Part shown: positions 11,611 through 30,100 of the stretch, piece after piece
Numbering within the stretch: position 1 is the stretch's first letter
Layout of the letters: each line of letters begins with the position of its first letter
Assembly (NCBI GenBank): GCA_000708835.1
Contig: DF237668.1
Coordinates: 1-40,764, forward strand
From: Klebsormidium nitens
Lineage: Eukaryota; Streptophyta; Klebsormidiophyceae; Klebsormidiales; Klebsormidiaceae
DNA length: 40,764 bases
Direction: 5' to 3'
The notes under the pieces: generated by a model
Told to the model about the DNA's origin: nothing
Database searches by the model: none
The model's input: the letters and a program-made list of their open reading frames with translations, nothing else
Position numbers and translations under genes: made by a program

Positions 11611-12102
11611 CTTCCGCGCCTTCTTCCTCGACGAGGCGACGCGAAGGGTAGTGCCTTCAAATTCAAAATTTCGCAGCGCGTGCAATAGAAGCCTTTCATG
11701 TACCTAGTGCTATACAGGGAGAGGAGAAGCTCCGAGAAGGGCAGTCCAGCACAAAAGTTGAAGCAGGTACTCTTTTTCAAATTTTCTGCAATTGCCACCA
11801 GCACCAATTTTGCTGCCAAGTTAGCTGCGAGAAGCGCCTTTCTTAGAAGGTGAAGGCCATTCCAAGCATTGGACCAACCTACTTTGCAGAGGAAGGTGCT
11901 CTTCGCATCCAGCAACAAAGTCGCCACCACTGTCGCCTCCAGAAAATTGGCCACTAGGCACCTCACACTCTTTTCTGAATTTTGCCAAAGACACCTGTAA
12001 TTCAGAACCAGATTCTTCCTCTCGAATTCCCTAGGTGTTCTACAATTGCGCCCCACAGCGCCCGCTTGACGCAGACGACAGCTTAAGATCCGCACCACCA
12101 TC

Positions 12103-21044
<8,942 letters not shown>

Positions 21045-21157
21045 GTAGAAGTTTGTTTCGATCAGGAGAAGGCACGCAGAGAAAATACGCGGCACGGATG
21101 CAAAGAACAGGGAAGAGGAAGCGAAAAGAAGAGTGATTGACCCGGTTCATAAGAGAG

Positions 21158-21245
21158 CAAAGCCCCTCCAAATTTGGCATATGTGCCTTGTTAAGAAAAT
21201 GACTGTTTAAGTATCAAGGAAAGCCCCTCCAAATGTGGCGTCTAT
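21158..21245 (+). repeat. Direct repeat downstream of the copine stop
   Basis: AAAGCCCCTCCAAATTTGGC (about 21159) recurs as AAAGCCCCTCCAAATGTGGC (about 21220), 61 bp later. It is probably in the 3' UTR. No function can be assigned. Confidence 0.6.
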
Positions 21246-22187
21246 GGTTGCGATACATAATGCTCATTAGATTACCCAGGAATAGCCGCAGCGTTGTATA
21301 TCAAACATGTCGGGAGATGATCCAGCTTCGATTTCCAACATGGTCGGTCAGCTTCCACTTCTCCTTTTTGAGATTTGTTTTCTGTAGTGTGATGCAGATT
21401 TTGATGCGAATTCCTATTTTGCCTGGGGATCCGTGAACACATGGACTCGGCCATTGTATTCGAAAAAGATCAATTTGGGAGGGGCGGGGCACTTGTGCAT
21501 ACCGGTGGCATACTTCAGTCCTATAAGTTTGGTGAGTGCTTCTGGCGATGTAGGAGATCATCCATGTGCGCTCATGCAGTGCTCACTGTGCACGTCGGAC
21601 CGTCCGTTAAGCACAAGTATTCGCGATCTACGGCTGCATGGCATGGTGTCTGAGAATCATGTTTGGGGTATGAAGCTAGAGTCCGGACCCCGCCGGTATC
21701 CACAGACCGGAAGGTACCTGCTCCCGTATAGTGCGTACAGCGGTACCATTTGAGAGGGATTGCCCAAATGAAGCAAGAGGCAATCAACGGTATTGCTGTG
21801 GCCCGGGATACGTACCCAGATGGTGAAACAGGGCACAAAATGCAATGATGAGAGGAGAATCTTTGCCAGTCAAAATTGCACAGAGGAATATTGACCGGTA
21901 CATACTCTCCGCCCGCTTATTGAGCCCCATGTTCGATGGGGGCTGCCGCCTCTCCGAGGCCCCCTGCTGATTCCTCTCTGGGCCTTTGTTTCGTCACATC
22001 TGTGTGACAGATCTAGATGTTGCCATTTTGCAGAGCGTGCTCAAACCGCGTCGAATCTTCGATCAAGGAGGCAGCTTTTTGAGCTTCTGCTGAGGTCGAG
22101 CGTTCCTCCGTGGATTGACTCGTGAGCTTGCAAAAGCCTTCGGCTTTGCCATGCCAGATGCTGGACAGCCAAGGCTCAGCCTGACTT

Positions 22188-22217
22188 TTTCAGTGGCGCT
22201 GCCCAGCGCCACTGAAA
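22188..22217 (+). promoter_or_regulatory. Perfect 14-bp stem hairpin 47 nt before the U-box protein ATG
   Basis: TTTCAGTGGCGCTG (22188-22201) and its exact reverse complement CAGCGCCACTGAAA (22204-22217) are separated by CC. If it lies in the 5' leader, such a stable hairpin close to the start codon could limit scanning ribosomes. It is also inside a possible in-frame N-terminal extension from an ATG at 22151. Confidence 0.6.
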
Positions 22218-22264
22218 CCTGTATCCAGCATAATTTTCCACATTGCACCGTCAGATTTGCAGCC

Positions 22265-25200
22265 ATGAGCGCCGACCCGCTCTATGTCGTGCAGAGTGTA
22301 GTGGCTCTCGGCAGGGGCATCAACGACGCGTTCCAGAACCTGAAGTTTCACAAGACGCAGGGGGGGGTTTTAAACAGCAGGATTCAGCGGCTGAGGGCCA
22401 GAGTGGAGGAGCTGCAGGGCAGGCGCGACCTGGCGCAGCAGTACGACGCGGCCCTGCACGCGTTGCAGCTCCAATTCAAGGCAGCTCTCCGCCTCTTCCA
22501 AGAATGCAGCAGGAGTAAAGTGTACCGGCTGCTGAACCACCAGAGGATCCGGGACGGGATCATCGACGTCAACCAGCAGATCACGTACTGTTTGGTGGAC
22601 ATTGACTTCATCGGCGGCGACATTGTCAATGCGTTCCGGAATGTCAACCCCCTGCGGTACGTGGACCCCCTGCTGGAGGGGGTGCGGCTCCCGAGCGCTG
22701 ACCTCAGCAGCCCCCGAGCGGTTCTGCGAGCTGTGACGCACCTCCAGCAGACAGGCGAGGTCACCGCACAGGATGTCGCCCAGTATCGGGCGGACCTGGA
22801 GGCGCTAGAACGGCAGAACAGGGAGTTGCAGACGCAGCTGAGCTCCGGGTGCGCCGAGGCCGACGAGAGCTTCATGGCGCAGGTCATCGGCCTGCTGAAG
22901 GAGCTCGACGAGCAGCTGCCGAGCCCGGGCGGGTCGGGGGAGCTGGAGGTTCCGGAGACTTACAAGTGCCCGATCAGTGGGGACGTGATGGGGGACCCTG
23001 TCATCATCGTAGAAACTTACATCACGTACGAGCGGAGCCAGATTGAGAAATGGTTCGGGTGAGCTCGGGGCCGATTGCTTTGCTCGCTTGTTCGAGGGTT
23101 CTGGCAACATGGATTGAGAGAGGGTTTTGAATGCCTGACAGGTATTGCGTACATTGGAATTGGGCATTCGTTCTTGACTCCAGCAGTGCACCCGCCTGTT
23201 AGGCAGGTAGTTATCCAAGTCCTCACTCTTGCCTCTATTGATTGGCAAGTTCTCCAGCTGTTCTAATGGGGGCCTCAGCACAGCAGTTTGCCTTTGTGGG
23301 TACGACTACATAGTATCAGCCAATGGCACTTGTTGAGTGTCTCGAATTTGATTCAGTAGTTGTTCTGTGGAGCGCTTTCCATCGATCATTTTGAAAGGTA
23401 TCTTCTTTTAATAGAGGGCTTGCTGATTGTATTCCTCTCATTGTTTGTGGGGACTCCCCTGTGGTTCTGGGTTGTTTCAATCAAAGCGTTGCTCTGTTTC
23501 CAACCTTATGCTACTTGTTGGTATGCAATTCCACCGGTTGTAAGGGTAGACTTGCTGTTGACGGCATGCACCAAGGCTTTGAAGTAGGCGATTACGCTGT
23601 TGACTCACAATGGGCCCTGAACACGTTCTGGCAACTTTCCCATGGCAAGGTGTTTGTGGGATGAAGAGCAGATGTCAACATAGTTCACAAAGTAGTGAGT
23701 ATTAAGGGGAGGTATGTATCCCGAAGCTGGTGTGTATCTCGGGCGCTCCCCCTCTACTTTCTACAACGCAACAAGTGGATTAGGGGTTTGGGTCTGCTGA
23801 ACATGCCTTACCTATCGCAGGAGGTGATTTGAGGTGTTGTGGGCAGAACATTGGTCAGAAGTATGGAAATAGGTATTGTTGCATAGCGTCAAATTGTTTT
23901 CAAGGCTGTTCTTATATAGAGTTTGAGCTCCCTTACATTTCAGCTGATACCAAAGAACCCCAGTCAACTCCTTTTTTCTTTCACAACAGGAATAAGCAGC
24001 GCGGTATAACCTAAACCAATGCCCCAAACATCTTCAAGCTGAACACCAAAAAGCACTGCCGAATGCTATCTGACTTCGACTTTTTTATCTGTATCTTGTG
24101 TGTAGAGACGGCCATCGCACCTGTCCCGTGACCAACCAGCACCTGGAGAGCACCCAGGTCATCCCCAACCTCTCCTTACGCGATCAGATTCAGGGGTGGG
24201 CCAGAAACGCTGGCGTGACGCTGAGGCCCCCAAGCGCGGAACCCCCCCCGCCGCCAAGCGTGGAGCCGGATCGAGCGCTCCCTCGCACTCTCTCCCGGCA
24301 AGACTCTGAGATCGCCCCGGCCCTCAAGCCCTTGGAGCCGCGCATCCGCCCCGGGATTTCCTTAGCCGGGCTCACAGACCTGGCCGAGGACGGGGATCCC
24401 CAGGCGCAGTTCGAGCTGGCACAGTGCTTCCTCGTTCCCGCGCGAGGCGCCCCGTACGACGCTCAGAAGGGGTTCAAGTGGGCCAAGAGGGCTGCCACAG
24501 GGGGAGTGCCCGAGGCGTGGGCGTTGGTTGCGGAGGGCTACTACCATGGCACGGGAACGGCGCAGAACGTTGAGGAGGGGATCAAGTGTGCGCAGAAGGC
24601 GGTTCAATTGCCGGAGCCGGCTGCCAAGTTCATTCTGGGGGAGGCGTATGAGGGCGGGTTGGGAGGGCTTCCGAAGGACCCAGAAACGGCGGCCGAGCTT
24701 TTTAAAAAGGGGCTAGGGGAACTTAAGCGGTGGGCGGACGAGCCCCCGAGGGATCCCCTCGCGCAACAGGCTTTGGGGCTGTTGTATTTGAATGGGCATC
24801 GGACTGAAAAGGACGAGGAGCAGGGGCTTATGTTGATCGGCAAGGCGGCGGCCCAAGGGGCGGTGGGTGCTAACGCCTTTCTGGGAAAGTATCACAAGCA
24901 GAAGGGCCAGGCGACAGCTTTCCCGTTCATCATGAGGGCCGCCGAGCAAGGCCACGCGGCGTCGCAGTATGTTCTGGGGAGCATGTACCAAAACGGGCAG
25001 GGCGTTACGCGGAAGCCCGCGCAGGCGTACGAGTGGTTCGCAAAGGCCGCAGCAGGGGGGAACGCGCTCGCACAGCTGGCGCTCGCAGAGTGCTTCGACG
25101 ACAGGGTCGATCCGATTAAGTACCTGACGCTCGCGGCGGATCAGGGCAATGCGGAGGCGGCGTATCAGTTGGGCATTCGCCGCTTGACTGGGAAGGGTGT

Positions 25201-25375
25201 CAAAAAGGACCGGAAGCTGGGCCTTGAGTTTCTTTACAAGGCGGCTGACCTCAACCACAAGGAAGCCAAAGAGTTTGTCAGGGCGGAAAGTTCTCCCAGG
25301 AGTGCGGGGCGCATGTGGAGGCGGGTCAAAGACAGCCTTCACACAGTCGCCGGGGCGGGAAAGGCATTCGTGTAA
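22265..25375 (+). CDS. Helical-bundle, U-box and Sel1-repeat protein
   Basis: Exons 22265-23058 and 24106-25375 join with a phase 2 GT-AG intron to give 687 residues. Residues 1-190 are an alpha-helical domain (YVVQSVVALGRGINDAFQNL, then LQGRRDLAQQYDAALHALQL) that looks like the four-helix HeLo/MLKL-NTD/MCA-type bundles, a tentative reading. A coiled-coil-like stretch follows (ADLEALERQNRELQTQL). The U-box (about 228-300) has YKCPISGDVMGDPV, TYERSQIEKWFGDGHRTCPVT and IPNLSLRDQIQGW, which is diagnostic; U-boxes are E3 ubiquitin ligase modules that bind E2 enzymes. After a Pro-rich linker, residues about 345-660 hold about seven or eight Sel1-like repeats (AQFELAQCF, AKFILGEAYEGG, AQQALGLLYLNG, ASQYVLGSMYQNGQGV, AEAAYQLGIRRLTGKGV), usually protein-binding solenoids. 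An in-frame ATG at 22151 would add 38 residues; 22265 has the better context. Confidence 0.9.
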
Positions 25376-27185
25376 AAGCTAGCTGTTCCTACGCCAGAGA
25401 CGATTGAGATCCAAAGTGGAGCAGCCACTGGCAAGTTTTAGGGAGTCCGTACTCCGGATGTATTTATAGGTACCGCTTGTACAGATCAGCATGGCTTTGT
25501 TTGCTGTACGGTTGCCAAGGCTTACCGTAGCTTTTGTAAATTACTATTTTTGACAGGCGCGTTTGTTGAGAGTTTCTACCGATAGCGGATAGTCAAAGGT
25601 TCATACTTGTATCGACATTGAACACGAAATCATAAGATTTATTGGTCCGTCGCAACATATGAGCGATCTAGCCAAGTAACTACTTGACTGGAAGACTTAA
25701 AAGGGACGCAAAGGCAGATTCTGTCGGAGCCTGATCAATTGGATAAATAAGCTCTATACTGGTATAATACGCCGTTCTTGCGAATCACCGTCTGCGTCCG
25801 ACAAGGTTGAGTCTTTAATTGATTGACTCAAGGTGGTCTAAGAGATTTAATGATTATATAATGTTGCGGCCGCGGGGCGCAGAGTAGTCGAGAAGGCAAC
25901 ACTGCATAAGTGCATGTTGGACCGTCGGACTGTTAGACTCGGAATGTTAGACAGTCGGACTGCCTGCATGGCAGCATGGAGCATATGTCCGGTTACACAT
26001 GCAAGCCTTGCCAGGAGCTCATGCTACGTCATGCAATCGATCGCTTAAGCTTCATGGTTAACATAAGATATGACTGGCGGCGGCCCTGGCATACCTGCAT
26101 GATCAAAATGTGACTCGTAATTAAGCTAAGTCGTAAGCTAATTCTATCTCGGCCACGTATTAGTAACTGTAGCGTAGCTAGCACGTCGATCATTCTGGCC
26201 CAAAGCCACTCAAGCTCGATCGAATGTTGCATGATCCCATCCGAGCCAAGTCATTTGTCCGGTCCCCGCGGCCATGCAGCCATGACGTGCGAATCCTGGA
26301 AGCTGCTTCTTAAGATGTTTACTGGAAGCCTGTATGAAGGGCACAACATCAATATCATATTCTGCCGACACCGTCGCACGTCGAGACGGTCACGCTAAAA
26401 GCATTTTAAGCCGCTCGCCATTGCAAATTGGTCGGAAGCACTAGCTGCAAATTTACGGATCCGATCCGACCTTGATCACAACGTTTGAGGTCAAACGTCT
26501 GGGGCATCGCCCATGCAGTGTGGCCGCCACTGAGGTTGTGTGCTTGAATGTAACAGCCTGTGAGTCATGGCACGATGACTCACACCGCATAACGTGCCTG
26601 GCCACCCTAATAGCGGCAATCTCCGCACTGTCATGAAAGCAATTTTAGTAAGCCTTACAATAATATACATGTATTCGCACAGTCCAAGCATGAGGCTGGC
26701 TGTCACTCGTCCACTAGCTTTGTCCTGATTCAACGCGTTTGAACATAAAACATAAGGCCCAAATACTATTTTCAACGCTGGACCAATGACGTAACATGTG
26801 TTAGCAACCCTGCCTCGACCTTCAAGGCTTCTTGAGGCTCCCAAGGAACCGCGTCATCGAGAAGCCCGCAGGGAGCGTGATGACGTCAGTCGGAGTCAGC
26901 AACGACGCGGGTGACGTGGGGGTGTTGGGAGTGGGCGCAACATACGTGGGCTGCTGACGTCTGATTGCCTATGGGAGGGAGGAGGAGGGTAAGCGAACAA
27001 TCCACTTTGCCAAGTGATTGTCCAAAGCTGGCCGTAAAAACAAGGCGGGTGGCAGTCGTTTGTTATGTTTACAAAAACAAATGGTACCGACAAGAATAAG
27101 ATTGGCATGAATGAAGGTAAGCACGGTCACCAAACCTGAACTCTTTCGTTTCCAATCTGATAGAAGCAAGATTCAGGATCGAACC
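25376..27185. other. Intergenic region between convergent U-box and kinase genes
   Basis: The 3' flanks of two convergent genes. No coding sequence is recognised. The stretch 25890-26480 is dense in CATG, GATC and AGCT words (for example GCATGGCAGCATGGAGCATATG near 25966, split words, and ATCGATCGC near 26036), echoing 5990-6720. Part of 26500-27185 could contain unannotated 3' exon or UTR of the kinase gene. Confidence 0.4.
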
Positions 27186-30100
27186 TCAGAGCAACATGCA
27201 CAAAACTGGCGTTCTTCCGGAAGGCAATGCAGCGAACCGCTGAGGCAACCACTGACATAAAGAGCTGCACGGAGGGGTCTGACAGGAAGCTTTGCAGAGT
27301 ATTCCGCTGGGCGTTTTGCAGAAGGTGACCGAAGATGACATCAGCCGCACCTGGAGGATGACTTCGAGGCCGCGTGCCACGTCAGCCATGCGGGGCCGCC
27401 GCCGGGGCTCCGCCTGGATGCACTCGGCCGCGAGCTCGACCGCCCACTGGAGGGCGTCAGCGGGGAACTGGTCCTGCAATCAGGAAAAGACACATGTCAG
27501 GATACGACTCTGGGGGATGATTGGAAGAAGAAACATTTCAGAAAAAACGTTGGAAGTCACGTGTTGTTGTGTATGACTGGAGAGCAAAGAGCGCATGATC
27601 TTGCGACATAAGAGGGTGTCCGCATGGTTTTGACATGGAACGAAGCCACGTGTCAGATACTTGCTTCGACCGGAAAGTTGGCAGGGGAACATGGAGAGCG
27701 GGCATCTTACAAGGAAAAACTTCAGGAGGTAGAACTTGTGGAGCAAGAACCAGATATCGGCTGAGAGGGCATGATGTGTCGTGCCAACAATAACTAGGGC
27801 GCTTTCGTTTCATTTCTGCAGATAGTAACGCACGCCGAACGGAGCAACTTACTTGGATCTGGGGGTCGGCCATTCGCGCGAGGGGGCCGATCGGCCGCTC
27901 GCCGGTGTAGCCTGCCGCCCACTGAACGATGTCGAGGTCCTTGGAGATGACGGCGCGACGACCCGAGATGAGCTCCAGCAGAACCACGCCGAAGCTGTAC
28001 ACGTCATTCTTGTCGGTCACGTGCCCGTGGAGGTACCTGCGGATGCCACGTGTCCAGATTAGACTCCTGGGTTACGTCATGCGAGCGCGGATCTGGAAGC
28101 TGTGCTCGGCGGCCGTGCGAAGGTCGTGCGGGAGAACGTCACAGACGACGGAACACACGTCACGGAATACTTGCCTTGCTGACGTCATGTAACTACGGTG
28201 CTGAAGAAGGTTATGTTATGTGACGGTCCAAGCCCGTCCCACCGTTCAGCAATCAAAGAAAGCGAACGGAACGGAAGCGATAAAAAAGGTAAGCTGCCTA
28301 ACCTGGCACGAAGGTAAGCCATGAACCCCCCAGAGCTGGTTTGCACTGATTCGAAAGCAAACGCAGATTTGAGCAAACGAGGAGAACGGAAGGATTCAGC
28401 CCGGGCGGAACGGCTCACTCTGGCACCATGTACCCAACGATGACCAATAAGTTGGACACTTGCACACTTCGCAAAAGCTTGCGCAAAATGGTCGGTCAAA
28501 CCGGAACGGAAGGCAACGGAACTGGAAAAAAGCCGAACGGAATGGAAGGAACAAAACGGAACGGAACGGCTGCTCACTCTGGCGCCATGTAGCCCATTGT
28601 CCCGAACAGCTTGGTGGTCTGCGATTGGCCCGAGTCGTCCGACACCAGCTTGGCCAGTCCGAAATCGGACACTACAGCGTCGAGCTTTGCGTCCAACAAA
28701 ACGTTGCTGCTGTTGAAATCCCTGCAGAGGTGAAAAGAGAGAGGTGGATCAGGCTCTTGCGTTGGGTTTTTGACTTCAATGTCACTGCAATCTTGTCTTG
28801 CTTTCTTGTGGATTCCTCGTCTTCTTCTTTCTTAGATTTCCTTCCTCTCATTGCTCAGAAGGTGACGAACAGATTTTTGCTACCTTCTTGTTGGTTCGCA
28901 ATCGGAGAAGGCCTATTGACATTGAATTTACTCATTTTGACGCACAAATCCAATCGCATCATAAGAACCAGTCCGTTTGTTGCAACTCATCTCCAGAGTA
29001 AGTGCTGAAGCAGTGGGACAACGACGTCTGCTGACGTGTGCGTGACATCAGTCGGGCAGGTAATGATAGACTCGCCTGTGGATGACGGGTGGAGAGACCT
29101 CGTCGTGGAGGTATGCGAGGGCACGTGCCGCCTGATACGCTATGGTCATCCGCTGGTGGCAGTCAAGGGCGGCAGTACCGGGGTTCCTCTCTGGGAACCA
29201 CAATAAGAAGACGTTAAACAGGAGCACTCGGAAAAACAACTGAAAACAGTGGTCGAACGAACTTCCTCTGTCTGAGAGCTCACCGTTCGGGAAGAGTTTC
29301 CTGGGTCGAGGTCGCGTAATGACTACACCACAAAAAGGTCGCAGGTACTTTGCCTCTTGAAAGGATCAAAAGCGCAAAACAATCGTTGAACAGGCTTCAC
29401 TTAACATTCTAGTTCTCCAAGGGGAACATTGCTTCTTACTACCTTGTGTCAAAGTATGCCACAACACGTGGCATACTTTGACACATGTCAAAATGATGTC
29501 TTGGCCCACACGAGCCAAACCACTACCGGAAAATTCCAGGATCCGCTGACGTCACGCAAATTTCAGAACCTCAGAAAACGAACCCACCGTGCAAGCGCCG
29601 GAATAGGCTCTGGTTGACCATAAGCGGGTAGACGAGCGCGCGCTCGTATCTGTCGGCGCAATAGCCGATGAACTCCAGCAGGTTGGGGTGCTTCAGCCGG
29701 CTCATCATGTCCACTTCGACGCGGAACTGCTTCTCGCCCTGCAAGAAGAGCATCGCATCAGGTCTTACAGTCCTTCTAAGGAGGAAAATATGGAGCGACA
29801 TGATTATGATTGATCTTGAGGACCATGATCTCTTTTCTGCGCCCCTCCAAAACCCGAAAGGTTCTCAAAGCAACCCGGAAAAATAAACACTGCAACACCC
29901 AGGATGATAAGCTGACAGAACGGATGGAAGGAGAGCGCGGACTGCAGTTTGCAGTCCGAGACCCCCACACCGATTGGTACTCCGTGCGCGCGCAGCTGTT
30001 CAAGTAGCTGGGCTGGTTATGTTTGAGTCCCCGACCACTTCTGCGCGGCTGACCGGTCAAAGTTTCAGATCTGCATGCGGGGTCTGAGCCTTCGGTCGAC

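Larger units (their letters stand above)
9380..12102. other. Divergent intergenic region between the fucosyltransferase and copine genes
   Basis: Both flanking genes are transcribed outward, so their promoters should lie here. No gene is recognised. The region holds a 552-bp MITE (9903-10454), a tRNA-like relic (10950-11023), a dispersed repeat copy (11408-11610) and several poly-C tracts (10010-10022, 10318-10327). The stretch 11620-12102 would be copine leader or promoter; I see no clear TATA element in it. Confidence 0.5.
21045..22264. other. Intergenic region between copine and U-box genes
   Basis: Copine 3' sequence followed by the upstream region of the U-box gene. There is no recognised coding sequence. 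It contains a 24-bp direct repeat in the copine downstream region and a perfect 14-bp hairpin just before the next ATG. Confidence 0.5.

Noticed and set aside
22151-22264. Longer start for the U-box protein
   Set aside because: The in-frame ATG at 22151 adds 38 residues that span the perfect hairpin and have no domain character. The ATG at 22265 has a better context. Kept only as an alternative.
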